The notes under the pieces are model-generated. The model saw nothing but the letters and a program-made list of their open reading frames with translations, did no database searches and was not told the origin of the DNA. From Altererythrobacter sp. (GTDB lineage: Bacteria > Pseudomonadota > Alphaproteobacteria > Sphingomonadales > Sphingomonadaceae): a DNA stretch of 64,000 nt. Location of the stretch: positions 91,596 to 155,595 of the forward strand of contig JAFKFN010000008.1 in assembly GCA_017308255.1 (NCBI GenBank), in the 5' to 3' direction. Below are positions 51,638 through 60,684 of this stretch, piece after piece (the first letter of the stretch is position 1; each line of letters begins with the position of its first letter). A program made the position numbers and the translations under genes.

Positions 51638-54228
51638 GTCAGCAATCCCGTGCAGCGGCGTTTCGCGAATTCGGTCACCAGCGCATAGAACGCCGCCAGC
51701 GCGATCATGGTGCCGAGAATCCCGGCCGGAAGCGGTTCGAATTCCAGCAGCGCGCCGACCGGCCCCATATAAGGCAGCGCGGTGGCCAGCAGTGCGACGA
51801 ACACGCTGCTCCAGAGAAGCAAACGGGACGGCGCGCTGCGCCAGAAGCTGCGGCGCGTCCGCAACACCAGAAGCGCCGCCAGCTCGGTCAGCAGGGACAG
51901 CACGAACCAGCTAGTCCGGAACCGCGCGACATCGGCGTGGAAGACCAGACGCAGAAGCGCGAAGGACGCCAGGTCGAAGACCGTGCTGATCAGGCCGAAG
52001 ACGATCATGAAATCGCGTACCCGGCGGATGTTCCAGCGCTGGGCCGACGCCAGCCGTTCCGGGTCCACGCTATCGCCGGCAAGGGCGACCGCCGGCAGAT
52101 CGGCAAGGAAGTTGTTGAGCAGGATCTGCACCGGCAGCAGCGGCAGGAACGGCAGCAGCACCGTCGCCAGGGCCATGCTCACCATGTTGCCGAAGTTCGC
52201 GCTGGTGGTGATGGCGATGTACTTGAGCGTGTTGGCGAACGTGCGCCGTCCCTCTTCCACGCCCTGGCAGATCGCCGTGAGGTCGGGACGCAGCAGGACG
52301 ATGTCGGCGCTTTCCCTCGCCACGTCGACCGCGCCGTCGACGGAGATGCCCACGTCCGCCGCGCGCAGCGCCGGCGCATCGTTGATCCCATCGCCCATAT
52401 AGCCCACGGCATGGCCGGCACGCTGGAAGGCCTGCACGATCCGCTCCTTCTGTCGCGGCTCGATTTCGGCAAAGACATTGAGGCCCGCGATCCGCGCCGC
52501 AAGCTCGTCATCGCTGAGCGTGTTGATGGCATCGCCGGTGATGACCTGAAGATCGGGCAAGGCGATCGTCCGCCCAAGCTGGGCGCTGACGTGGCGATTG
52601 TCGCCGCTGATGATGCGCACGGAAATGCCCCGCTTGCACAGGGCCGCCACCGTCTCTGCGATGTCCGGCTTGGGCGGATCGAAGAACAGCAGCAGGCCTT
52701 CGAGGCAGGCATTGTCCTCCTCCCCGGAAGACACCGCGAGCGCGCGGAAGCCGGCCTCGCCCTTCTCGCGCACGAAGGTTTCCACGCGCTCGCGCGCGGC
52801 GGCGTCGAGCGGGACGCTTTGCTCGCCGTCGCGCCACTGCGTGCAGGCGGCCAGCACCTCGTTGGCCGCGCCCTTGGTGACCATTTCCTCGCTGCCATCC
52901 GGACAGCGGGCGAGCACGCTGAAGCGGCGGCGGGTGAAGTCATAGGGAATGTCTCGCAGCTTCGTGGCGGCCGACACGTCGATGCTGGCGGCGGACGCGG
53001 CCGAGAGGATCGCCTCGTCGATCGCGCTGGCCATGGCGGTCTGGAGATGCGCGTTCAGGGCCGCGAGGCGCAGCACCCGCCCTGACGAGGCGCCTTGCGC
53101 ATCGACCGCCGCGCTCAAGGCCATCACCCCCTGGGTGAGCGTCCCGGTCTTGTCGGTGCACAGGACATCCATGCTGCCGAGATTCTCGATCGCCTCCAGC
53201 CGGCGGACGAGCACGCCATGCTGCGTCATCCGCCGGGCGCCCGCGGCCAGGGTGACGCTGACGATGGCCGGCAGCAGCTCGGGAGAAAGCGCCACCGCCA
53301 GCGCCAGCGCGAACAGCAGCGAGGCGATCAGATCGCGGCCCATGAACACGCTGACCACCAGCAGGAGCGCGACCACCACGATCATCACCCGCATCAGCAG
53401 CGTGCCGAAGCCGGCGAGCCCGCGGGCGAATTCGGTCGCTTCCTCCGCCTTCTCCAGCCCCGCCCTGATCGTGCCGAACTGGGTATCGGCCCCGGTGGCC
53501 ACCACTAGCATACGGGCGCTGCCGCTGCGGATCGACGTGCCCTCGAACAGCGCCCCCGGGCGGCCCGATACCGGGGCATCCGCCGGGGCGAGGCCGGGCG
53601 ATTTTTCGGCCGGGAAGGCTTCCCCCGTCAGCACCGCCTCGTCAACGGTCAGCGCCTCGCTGGCCAGCACCGGGCCGTCCCCCGGCACCAGCGCGCCGGC
53701 CTTCAGCACGGCGATGTCCCCGGGCACGACCTGGCCGATCGGCACCATGACCTCGGTCCCGCCGCGAATCAGCCGGACTTGCTGCACCAGCCGCGATCGC
53801 AGGTCGGCGATGGCGCGGGAGGCGGAGTATTCCTGCGTGAAGCCCAGGATTCCGCTGCCCGCGACGATGACCAGGATGATGACCGCATCAGCCCATTCGC
53901 GCAGCACCAGGGAAAGCAGCGCCGCGCCCACGAGGATCAGCACCAGCGGCGATGTGAACTGGCGCGCCAGCAGGCGCAGCCTGTCATGCGTCGGCTTGCC
54001 CGCGCGTGACGGGACGGCCCTGCGCGCGGCCTCTTCCGGCGAGAGGCCGCCATCGCCGCTGCCGAGCTGGCGAAGGAGCTGCGCGCTGTCCAGCGACCAC
54101 CACGCGCCCCTGGCGAGCTGGGCAGGCTTGCCGGCCACTATCTCTGGCTGGCCGTCCTTCGGCCATCCGTGAACCCCGCAAGGGAGTCGAAAACCGCACG
54201 CATCCGCTCGATAGGGTTCACGCGGCAT
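51634..54228 (-). CDS. P-type cation ATPase, Mg2+-transporting (MgtA-like)
   Basis: Protein of up to 864 aa. Cation ATPase N-terminal domain (LLRQLGSGDGGLSPEEAARRA), actuator loop LTGEAFPAEK, phosphorylation site VLCTDKTGTLT, SSKPD-region FDPPKPDIAETVAAL, and hinge MGDGINDAPALRAADVGISVDGAVDVARESADIVLL. The MgtA/MgtB subtype is suggested by the actuator sequence and the domain order. The first about 35 residues (MPREPYRADACGFRL) do not look like the family. A GTG at 54138 is a possible true start. Regulation is not visible. Confidence 0.88.
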   Translation of the reverse strand: MPREPYRADACGFRLPCGVHGWPKDGQPEIVAGKPAQLARGAWWSLDSAQLLRQLGSGDGGLSPEEAARRAVPSRAGKPTHDRLRLLARQFTSPLVLILVGAALLSLVLREWADAVIILVIVAGSGILGFTQEYSASRAIADLRSRLVQQVRLIRGGTEVMVPIGQVVPGDIAVLKAGALVPGDGPVLASEALTVDEAVLTGEAFPAEKSPGLAPADAPVSGRPGALFEGTSIRSGSARMLVVATGADTQFGTIRAGLEKAEEATEFARGLAGFGTLLMRVMIVVVALLLVVSVFMGRDLIASLLFALALAVALSPELLPAIVSVTLAAGARRMTQHGVLVRRLEAIENLGSMDVLCTDKTGTLTQGVMALSAAVDAQGASSGRVLRLAALNAHLQTAMASAIDEAILSAASAASIDVSAATKLRDIPYDFTRRRFSVLARCPDGSEEMVTKGAANEVLAACTQWRDGEQSVPLDAAARERVETFVREKGEAGFRALAVSSGEEDNACLEGLLLFFDPPKPDIAETVAALCKRGISVRIISGDNRHVSAQLGRTIALPDLQVITGDAINTLSDDELAARIAGLNVFAEIEPRQKERIVQAFQRAGHAVGYMGDGINDAPALRAADVGISVDGAVDVARESADIVLLRPDLTAICQGVEEGRRTFANTLKYIAITTSANFGNMVSMALATVLLPFLPLLPVQILLNNFLADLPAVALAGDSVDPERLASAQRWNIRRVRDFMIVFGLISTVFDLASFALLRLVFHADVARFRTSWFVLSLLTELAALLVLRTRRSFWRSAPSRLLLWSSVFVALLATALPYMGPVGALLEFEPLPAGILGTMIALAAFYALVTEFAKRRCTGLLT

Positions 54229-54312
54229 CCTTCGCCGCCGGCGCGGCTGAGATCGGGTTCGAGTCCAGCGAGCTTAGCACATCCGCACGGGCCGCGCTGC
54301 CGGCAGCGTGCG

Positions 54313-54957
54313 CTAGGCGGCCAGGGCCCGGCGGATTTCCGCCCGCAAGGCCGGCAGCACCTCGGCCTCGAACCAGGGATTCTTTCGAGCCCAGCCCGTC
54401 ACCCGCCAGGACGGGTGCGGAAGCGGGAAATAATCGGGCAGATAGGCCGCGAAATCGCGCACCCGTTCGGTAAGCGCGCCGGGCCCGAGCGCGTAGTTCT
54501 GGGCATAGCTTCCGACCAGCAGAGTCAGCCGGATCGCCGGCATGGCCGCCAGCAGCCGATCCCGCCACAGCGGGGCGCATTCCGGCCGCGGCGGCGCATC
54601 GCCGGATCGCGTGCGCCCGGGATAGCACAGGCCCATCGGCACGATGGCGACGGTCGCCGCGTCATAGAATTCCGCGTCGGAAAAGCCCATCCACGCGCGC
54701 AGCCGATCGCCCGAGGGATCGGAAAAGGGAACGCCGCTGGCATGGGCCTTCGATCCCGGCGCCTGGCTGGCGATCAGAATGCGGGCAGTCGGCGCCATCT
54801 GGAAAATCGGGCGCGGCCCCAGCGGCAGCACGGCTTCGCATACGCGGCACGCCCGCACCTGCGCCACCAGGGCGTCGAAATCCTCCGCGGGTTCGCCCGG
54901 ATTCGCTCCCGCCAGGCGGGCCCGCTTCCTTGCCGCCATTGCCGCGGGGCTGCTCAC
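54313..54957 (-). CDS. Uracil-DNA glycosylase family protein
   Basis: Protein of 214 aa: FDALVAQVRACRVCEAVLPLGPRP, ILIASQAPGSKAHASGVPFSDPSGDRLRAWMG (motif A-like), MGLCYPGRTRSGDAPPRPECAPLWR, and the C-terminal LPHPSWRVTGW (motif B, HPS). Only one CxxC at the N-terminus, so a complete 4Fe-4S site is not evident. Starts with GTG overlapping the reductase stop (GTGA). Could act on deaminated bases; exact specificity unclear. Confidence 0.86.
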   Translation of the reverse strand: MSSPAAMAARKRARLAGANPGEPAEDFDALVAQVRACRVCEAVLPLGPRPIFQMAPTARILIASQAPGSKAHASGVPFSDPSGDRLRAWMGFSDAEFYDAATVAIVPMGLCYPGRTRSGDAPPRPECAPLWRDRLLAAMPAIRLTLLVGSYAQNYALGPGALTERVRDFAAYLPDYFPLPHPSWRVTGWARKNPWFEAEVLPALRAEIRRALAA

Positions 54958-56507
54958 GCCCGCTCGCCGGCCCCTTGCGCGGCGATGTCGGTCTCGAATT
55001 CAAGCTCGGCCTCCAGGCCAGCGTGGTCGCGGTGGACCACGGCGACCGCCAGCTTGCGGCCACCGCGCCGATAGGCGATCGTGCAGTGCCGCGCCTCCAG
55101 ATCGCCGTCGATCGCCAGTTCGTCCCATCCTTCGGCGTGGCCGACATAGGCGAGGCTGAAGTCGTACTGCTCGGTCCAGAAGAACGGCACCTGATCGAAC
55201 CGTTCCCGCCGGCCGAGCATGTTGCGGGCGGCGACTTCTCCCTGGCGCTCGGCCACCACGAAATGCTCCACCCGGATGCGATCGCCGCTGAGCGGATCGG
55301 GCCAGCGGGCGATGTCCCCGGCGGCGAACACGCCCGGCGCGCTGGTTTCGAGGTATTCATTCACGGCGACGCCGCGATCCATGGCCAGGCCCATCGCCTC
55401 GGCCAGCGCGGTTGCCGGCCTCACGCCCACGCCGATGATTACCAGATCGGCGGCCAGTGTTTCGCCGCTGTCCAGCGTCACTCCCTCCGCATCGATCGCC
55501 ACGGGACTGCGGCCGAGATGGAACGTGACCTCGTGCCCTTCATGCAGACCCTTGAGATAGAGCCCCACTTCGCGGCCGAGGACGTTCTCCATCGGGATCT
55601 GTTCGCGGCCGACGATCTCCACCCCGATGCCCCGCGCCCGCAACGAGGCGGCGACTTCCAGGCCGATGAAGCTGGCCCCGACAACGACCGCGCGCCTGGC
55701 GCCGGCGGCCGCCTCCACGATCGCCTTCGCATCGCCCAGGGTGCGCAGGTAATGGACGTGCGGCAAGTCGGCGCCGGGCAGATCGAGCCGCACCGGCACC
55801 GCGCCGGTCGCCAGCAGCAGCGCGTCGTAGGCATGGCGCGTGCCATCGGCCGCGATCACCTCACGACGCGCGGTATCGACCGCGCTGACCGGCGTATCGA
55901 GGTGAACGTCGATCGCGTGCCGGCGATAGAATCCGGCGCTTCTCAGCGGCAGCCAGCTTTCGGGGGCGGTGCCCGCGAGGTAGTTCTTCGACAGGTTGGG
56001 CCGATCGCAAGGCAGGGCCGTATCAGCGCTGAGCAGGGTGATCCGGCCGCCGAACCCTTCACGCCGGAGCGTTTCCGCCGCCGCATTGCCAGCCGGGCCG
56101 CCGCCGACGATCACGATCGCGCGCGGCAGTGCCTCGCTTTCCGGCAGCAGCTCCACGGCCTCCGCGCCGATCTCCTCACCGACGCGGACGAAGCCGTCCG
56201 CCTGCTCCACGCGCCAGCGTTTCAGCACATCGCGCGCCGGCGCCCGCCGGACCGCGCCGGTACGCAAGGCGAAGCAGGCGTGATGCCACGGGCAGCGAAG
56301 GGTTTCGCCCACCACCAGGCCATCGGCCAGCGGCGCGCCGTAATGGGTGCAGAACGCGCTCACCGCGAAGATCGTCTCGCCCTGCCGGACCAGCAGCACC
56401 GGCTCGTCACCCGCGCGGCCCTGAAGCATGGTGCCATCGGGAAGCGACGAAAGGGGTATGCCCGCGCAAAGATCGGGGCCAGATGGCGCAGAGCCGCCCC
56501 CGCTCAT
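54954..56507 (-). CDS. Rieske-domain FAD-dependent ferredoxin reductase-like oxidoreductase (AIFM3-like)
   Basis: Protein of 517 aa. Residues about 10-110 form a Rieske 2Fe-2S domain: CTHYG and CPWHHACF ligands. Then a pyridine-nucleotide-disulfide reductase core: AIVIVGGGPAGNAAAETLRREGFG (FAD), RPNLSKNYLAG, LLLATGAVPVRL, VVVGASFIGLEVAA (NAD) and GVFAAGDIARWPDP, ending in the reductase C-terminal domain. It passes electrons from NADH to a ferredoxin-like partner. Start ATG 56507 is preferred; an open frame continues to 56615 without resemblance. Confidence 0.9.
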   Translation of the reverse strand: MSGGGSAPSGPDLCAGIPLSSLPDGTMLQGRAGDEPVLLVRQGETIFAVSAFCTHYGAPLADGLVVGETLRCPWHHACFALRTGAVRRAPARDVLKRWRVEQADGFVRVGEEIGAEAVELLPESEALPRAIVIVGGGPAGNAAAETLRREGFGGRITLLSADTALPCDRPNLSKNYLAGTAPESWLPLRSAGFYRRHAIDVHLDTPVSAVDTARREVIAADGTRHAYDALLLATGAVPVRLDLPGADLPHVHYLRTLGDAKAIVEAAAGARRAVVVGASFIGLEVAASLRARGIGVEIVGREQIPMENVLGREVGLYLKGLHEGHEVTFHLGRSPVAIDAEGVTLDSGETLAADLVIIGVGVRPATALAEAMGLAMDRGVAVNEYLETSAPGVFAAGDIARWPDPLSGDRIRVEHFVVAERQGEVAARNMLGRRERFDQVPFFWTEQYDFSLAYVGHAEGWDELAIDGDLEARHCTIAYRRGGRKLAVAVVHRDHAGLEAELEFETDIAAQGAGERA

Positions 56508-56719
56508 GCCGCGCACCCGCGGCCAACGGCCGGGGCGGCGCAAGGCCGCCCTTCGGCTGTCATCGGTGGAACGGGCACTGCCATTCGTGATCGCATCCGG
56601 GCCTCCTCGATCCATATGGTTGCGATCGAAGGCCGGACAAATTCATATTTTTGCCGGCTCAGGCGCAATAATTTGCCGGATGGTTCCCCGGCGCCGCGCG
56701 CGCATATGAAATCTTGAAC

Positions 56720-56742
56720 GAAGGTAGAAAAATGCTACCTTC
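56720..56742. promoter_or_regulatory. Operator-like palindrome ahead of the zeta-toxin module
   Basis: GAAGGTAG-AAAAATG-CTACCTTC, an 8-bp perfect inverted repeat with a 7-bp spacer, 20 bp before the antitoxin start. Core GTAG-N7-CTAC is the same as in the operators at 36980 and 36998. Confidence 0.75.
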
Positions 56743-56762
56743 TTATGAAGGAGGCAGATCGC

Positions 56763-57119
56763 ATGGCCCAGTCCGTGAAGCTAAGTGACGACATCATGAA
56801 GATCGTCCGCCGCGAATCCGCGCTGCAAAGCCGATCCGTGGCGGGCCAGATCACGCATTGGCTGCGCATCGGCCGCGCGATCGAGAAAGGCGGCAGCTTC
56901 GACCATGCCCGAATAACCGCGGCGCTTGCTGGCGAGATGGGGACGACCGCTCTCACCGACGAGGAAAAGGACGTCTGGATCGACGGCTTCGTCGAGAAGA
57001 TGGGGCGGCCCGGGCCGGACGAGAACGCCTATTTTGAGCGGAGGCGGCGGCTCGGCCTTGGCGTCGGCCTCGATAAAGCTGGCAATCTCGTGCGCGAGGA
57101 TGGCGCGACCGACGCGTGA
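56763..57119 (+). CDS. ParD-like antitoxin
   Basis: Protein of 118 aa: AQSVKLSDDIMKIVRRESALQSRSVAGQITHWLRIGRAIEKGG, a ribbon-helix-helix-like ParD segment, followed by a C-terminal toxin-binding part (TTALTDEEKDVWIDGFVEKMG). The ATG at 56763 is behind AAGGAGG; an ATG at 56745 lies before that site. Overlaps the toxin start (GTGA). Should repress its own promoter through the palindrome at 56720. Confidence 0.85.
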   Translation: MAQSVKLSDDIMKIVRRESALQSRSVAGQITHWLRIGRAIEKGGSFDHARITAALAGEMGTTALTDEEKDVWIDGFVEKMGRPGPDENAYFERRRRLGLGVGLDKAGNLVREDGATDA

Positions 57120-57703
57120 AGCCAACCATGATCCTGCTTGCCGGGCCGAATGGCGCCGGCAAGTCGACGCTTTACGAGACCCGCGTGGCGCCCAGCTTCG
57201 CGGGTCCTTTCATCAACGCCGACATCATCCAGCGAGATGAACTGCGAGATCGCGCACCGGAAGCCTCCTACGAAGCCGCGCGCATCGCCGCCGCGCGCCG
57301 TAGCGATCACATCGCGCAGGGCCGGGATTTCGTGACGGAAACGGTGTTTTCCCATCCTTCCAAGCTCGACCTTCTTGATGAGGCGCGCACGCGAGGCTTC
57401 ACCGTGATCGTCCTGCACGTCGGCGTGAACTCGCCCGAACTCTCGGTCGCCCGGGTCGGCGGGCGGGTCCACGAAGGCGGGCACGACGTTCCGGAAGACA
57501 AGATACGCGCTCGCCACGAGCGCGGCGCCGCGCTTATCCGTTTGGCGGTTCTCCGGGCCGATCGCGGCATGGTCTTCGACAATTCCGCCCTCAACCAGCC
57601 GCCGCGCCATTGCCTCACGTTCTCGGATGGCCGGCTGATCTTTGCCCAGACGCGCCTGCCGGCCTGGGTGCGCACGACCTATCCGGCCGATCTTGCGATC
57701 TAG
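57116..57703 (+). CDS. Zeta-toxin family protein
   Basis: Protein of 195 aa with Walker A GPNGAGKSTLY, INADIIQRDEL, DFVTETVFSHPSKLDLL and VGGRVHEGGHDVPEDKIRAR. Zeta toxins phosphorylate UDP-GlcNAc and block wall synthesis; some relatives are harmless nucleotide kinases. It starts with GTG at 57116, overlapping the antitoxin stop. The pairing with a ParD-like protein rather than epsilon is notable. Confidence 0.9.
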   Translation: MKPTMILLAGPNGAGKSTLYETRVAPSFAGPFINADIIQRDELRDRAPEASYEAARIAAARRSDHIAQGRDFVTETVFSHPSKLDLLDEARTRGFTVIVLHVGVNSPELSVARVGGRVHEGGHDVPEDKIRARHERGAALIRLAVLRADRGMVFDNSALNQPPRHCLTFSDGRLIFAQTRLPAWVRTTYPADLAI

Positions 57704-57825
57704 CGCCCGCTTGAGGCGTCGGCTCTGAATTCAGGCCTATGGCCCGGCTCGACGCGAGCCTGGTGCCGGCACTGGGCGTCGAGACGGCCTGACGGCCATC
57801 AAGCCTTCATATTTCGATAAAGATC

Positions 57826-57899
57826 TGGATGCCCCGCAAGGATTCGAACCTTGATTGACGGAGTCAGAGTCCGCTCTCTTACCGTTAGAGGACGGGGCA
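57826..57899 (-). tRNA. tRNA-Gln (anticodon CTG)
   Basis: On the minus strand acceptor TGCCCCG pairs with CGGGGCA; anticodon loop CTCTGAC (anticodon CTG); T-arm AGGTTCGAATCCT; weak first pair U-A as usual in tRNA-Gln. The discriminator is T and CCA is encoded. The short gap 57704..57825 holds nothing else visible. Confidence 0.95.
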
Positions 57900-58041
57900 G
57901 GAGCGGGGGCATCTAGAAAGGCCGGCTCTTCCCGTCAAGCCGCGCCCGCGCCGCAACTTGCCCGCCGGCCCCGCTTTCGCTAGATTCCGGCCCAGGTTCC
58001 GCTTTCAGGCGGGTGCGATTGAACAGGAAGTACCAGTTATC

Positions 58042-59148
58042 ATGGCGGATTTCACTCCGCCGGACGGGCGGCATGGCGGCGTGATCACAGGCGCCGCCCC
58101 CAGCAGCTCCTCGGCAGAACCCCCAAGCCCGCCCCGCCCGGCCGTTCGCCAGGCTTATGCCGCGATCGATCTCGGCACCAACAACTGCCGCTTGCTGATC
58201 GCCCGGCCCGCGGACGACGGCTTCGTGGTGATCGACGCCTTCAGCCGGGTGGTGCGCCTGGGCGAAGGGCTGGCCCAGGCCGGCCGGCTGAGCGACGCGG
58301 CGATGGACCGGGCGCTGGGCGCGCTGCGGGTCTGCGCCGACAAGCTGCGCCGCCGGCACGTGCGGCTGGCCCGCTCCGTCGCCACGGAGGCGTGCCGCCG
58401 CGCTGCCAACGGCGCCGAGTTCATCGAGCGCGTGCGGGCGGAAACGGGCATCCGGCTCGATGTCATCTCCACCCAGGAGGAAGCGCGGCTGGCGGTGCTC
58501 GGCTGCCATATCCTGCTGGAAGACGGCACGGGCCCGGCGGTGATCTTCGATATCGGCGGCGGATCGACCGAGCTGGTGCTGATCGAACCCGGCGGCCCGG
58601 CGCCGCGCATCCTTGACTGGCAGAGCGTGCCGTGGGGCGTGGTCTCGCTGACTGAGACGGTCAGCGGGGACGAAAGCAGTGAAGAGGCGCGGGTGCGGCG
58701 CTATGCCGAAATGCGCCGGCGCGTGGCGGAAAGCTTCGCCAGCTTCGCCGAACGGATATCCCCCTGGCAGACAGAGGGGTTGCGCCTGCTGGGCACCAGC
58801 GGAACGGTGACCACGCTGGCCAGCGTGCACCTGGACTTGCCGCAGTATGACCGGCGGGCGGTGGACGGGCTGATCGTGCCGTCCGAAGCGATGCGCGGGA
58901 TCGCGCTGAGGCTTTCCTCCATGGCCCCGGAAGAGCGCCGCACCCTCCCGTGCATCGGGCAGGAACGCGCGGACCTGGTCATCGCCGGCTGCGCGATTCT
59001 CGAAGCGATCCTGGACATCTGGCCGGCCACGCGCCTGGGCGTGGCGGACCGCGGGATCCGCGAGGGGATCCTGCGCAACCTGATCACGGCCGATGCCAGC
59101 GGAACCCAGACGCAAGCGGCGTTGCGGCGGCTGCGGCAAGGCGAATGA
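58042..59148 (+). CDS. Ppx/GppA phosphatase family protein
   Basis: Protein of 368 aa (the sequence before the ATG at 58042 is not counted). Sugar-kinase/actin-like ATPase fold: AAIDLGTNNCRLLIA (phosphate 1), IFDIGGGSTELVLI (phosphate 2) and LLGTSGTVTTLA. It hydrolyses polyphosphate or pppGpp. N-terminal 50 residues are Pro/Ser-rich. Its stop overlaps rlmE, a pairing common in alphaproteobacteria. Confidence 0.93.
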   Translation: MADFTPPDGRHGGVITGAAPSSSSAEPPSPPRPAVRQAYAAIDLGTNNCRLLIARPADDGFVVIDAFSRVVRLGEGLAQAGRLSDAAMDRALGALRVCADKLRRRHVRLARSVATEACRRAANGAEFIERVRAETGIRLDVISTQEEARLAVLGCHILLEDGTGPAVIFDIGGGSTELVLIEPGGPAPRILDWQSVPWGVVSLTETVSGDESSEEARVRRYAEMRRRVAESFASFAERISPWQTEGLRLLGTSGTVTTLASVHLDLPQYDRRAVDGLIVPSEAMRGIALRLSSMAPEERRTLPCIGQERADLVIAGCAILEAILDIWPATRLGVADRGIREGILRNLITADASGTQTQAALRRLRQGE

Positions 59149-59822
59149 GCCGCTCCGGCCGCGATTCGGACCGGCGGGTCAAGACCGCCCGGCGGCGCAC
59201 GGCGTCCTCCACCCGTTGGCTGGAACGGCAGCTCAACGATCCATACGTGCGCCAGGCCAAGGCCGAGGGCTTCCGCAGCCGCGCGGCCTACAAGCTGATC
59301 GAGCTGGACGATCGCTTCGCCCTGCTGAAAGGCGCGCGGCGAGTGGTCGATCTGGGCATCGCGCCGGGCGGATGGAGCCAGGTCGTGCGCAAGCGCGCGC
59401 CGCAGGCGAAGATCGTCGGCATCGACCTGCTGGAGACCGAGCCGATCGAAGGCGTCGCGATCCTGCAGATGGACTTCATGGCCGATACCGCGCCCGCCGC
59501 GCTGGAAGCCGCGCTGGACGGGCCGCCCGACCTGGTGCTGTCGGACATGGCGGCCAATACCGTGGGCCACAAGCAGACCGATCACTTGCGCACCATGGCG
59601 CTGGTGGAAGCGGCGGCGCATTTCGCGGCGGAAACGCTGGCGGAAGGCGGCGCCTTCGTGGCCAAGGTCCTGGCGGGCGGCACCGATGCCGAACTGCTCG
59701 CGCTGCTGAAGCGTCACTTCAGGACCGTCAAGCACGCCAAGCCCCCGGCGAGCCGCAAGGGCTCGTCCGAATGGTACGTCATCGCGCAGGGATTCAAGGG
59801 CCCTTCGACACGCTCAGGGTGA
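59145..59822 (+). CDS. rlmE: 23S rRNA (uridine-2'-O-)-methyltransferase RlmE (FtsJ)
   Basis: Protein of 225 aa that methylates U2552 of 23S rRNA using SAM. Motifs: YVRQAKAEGFRSRAAYKLIELDD (first K of the K-D-K-E tetrad), VDLGIAPGGWSQV (SAM), VLSDMAANTVGHKQTDHLR (Asp), FVAKVLAGG (Lys) and SSEWYVIAQGFKG (Glu). The last 7 residues (GPSTRSG) and the TGA come from a palindromic repeat that starts at 59801. Overlaps the Ppx gene (ATGA). Confidence 0.95.
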   Translation: MSRSGRDSDRRVKTARRRTASSTRWLERQLNDPYVRQAKAEGFRSRAAYKLIELDDRFALLKGARRVVDLGIAPGGWSQVVRKRAPQAKIVGIDLLETEPIEGVAILQMDFMADTAPAALEAALDGPPDLVLSDMAANTVGHKQTDHLRTMALVEAAAHFAAETLAEGGAFVAKVLAGGTDAELLALLKRHFRTVKHAKPPASRKGSSEWYVIAQGFKGPSTRSG

Positions 59823-59895
59823 GCGGAAGACAGGTTCAGGCTGAGCGGAAGGGGTCCTTGGCCCCAGCCCCGCTCGTCCCGAGCCCGTCGAAGGA
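59801..59895. repeat. Interspersed palindrome, CCCTTCGAC family, overlapping the rlmE 3' end
   Basis: Starts CCTTCGACACGCTCAGGGTG and ends CGAGCCCGTCGAAGGAC; outer arms CCTTCGAC/GTCGAAGG. It holds a direct repeat GAGCGGAAG and an inner arm GGGTCCTTGGCCCC. It provides the last codons and stop of rlmE and fills the gap to the convergent cytochrome gene. Confidence 0.8.
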
Positions 59896-59905
59896 CGCTA
59901 AGTCG

Positions 59906-60568
59906 TTAGTTCGCGGTGGCGCCGGCCGCTTCCGTGCCGGCCGGCTCGGGCGCGGCGGTCGCGCCGGCGGCTTCCGGCGCCGGAGTGGCAGCGCCGGTGT
60001 CGGCCGCAGCGTCACCCTCAGCCGCCGCGGCGGGAGCGGCCGGTGCCGGATAGTCCGGGCCACCACCGTTCGCCTTGAGATAGGCGATCATGTTCGCCCG
60101 GTCTTCCGGGCTGCTGAGGCCGGCGAAGCTCATCTTCGTGCCGGGGGCGAAAGCCTTCGGGCTGTGCAGCCAGTCGAACAGGTTCTGGTAAGTCCAATCA
60201 CCGCCGTGATTGGCGATCGCATCGGAATAGGCGAAGCCGGCCGCGTGCTTGCCGATCGGCTTGCCGACCACGCCGTAGAGATCGGGGCCGATGCCGTTGG
60301 GGCCGCCCTGCTGGATCGAATGGCAGGCCATGCACTTGGCGAAGATCGCTTCGCCCTTCGCGGGATCGGCCGCGGCGAGCAGGGTGCCGAGATCCGGGCC
60401 CGCTTCCGCGCCGCCTGCTTCCACCGCGCCGGCAATCGGATAGCCCATCTCGTGCGGGCGATGCGGCTTGTCGGCCAGGAAATAATGGCTGCTGATGACG
60501 GAAAGGCCCAGGGCCACGATGCCCGAGAACAACGTCCAGCCGGCGATGGTATTGAAGCGGTCTGTCAT
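59906..60568 (-). CDS. Membrane-anchored cytochrome c (CycM-like)
   Basis: Protein of 220 aa with an uncleaved N-terminal helix (WTLFSGIVALGLSVISSHYF), one heme site CMACH, class I pattern GPNGIGPDLYGVVGKPIGKHAAGFAYSDAI and axial Met in PGTKMSFAGLSS. The C-terminal 45 residues are Ala/Pro/Thr-rich. CycM-type proteins carry electrons from the bc1 complex to terminal oxidase. Confidence 0.92.
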   Translation of the reverse strand: MTDRFNTIAGWTLFSGIVALGLSVISSHYFLADKPHRPHEMGYPIAGAVEAGGAEAGPDLGTLLAAADPAKGEAIFAKCMACHSIQQGGPNGIGPDLYGVVGKPIGKHAAGFAYSDAIANHGGDWTYQNLFDWLHSPKAFAPGTKMSFAGLSSPEDRANMIAYLKANGGGPDYPAPAAPAAAAEGDAAADTGAATPAPEAAGATAAPEPAGTEAAGATAN

Positions 60569-60684
60569 GCGAGAGAGTGTCTGCCAGGATTCCGGTTTGG
60601 CGTCGCTCTAGTCAGCACGAACCACCGGCGCAAGTCCGATAGTCACTTGTCCGCCGCCAGCCGCCCCGTTACGCGCTGCCGCCG

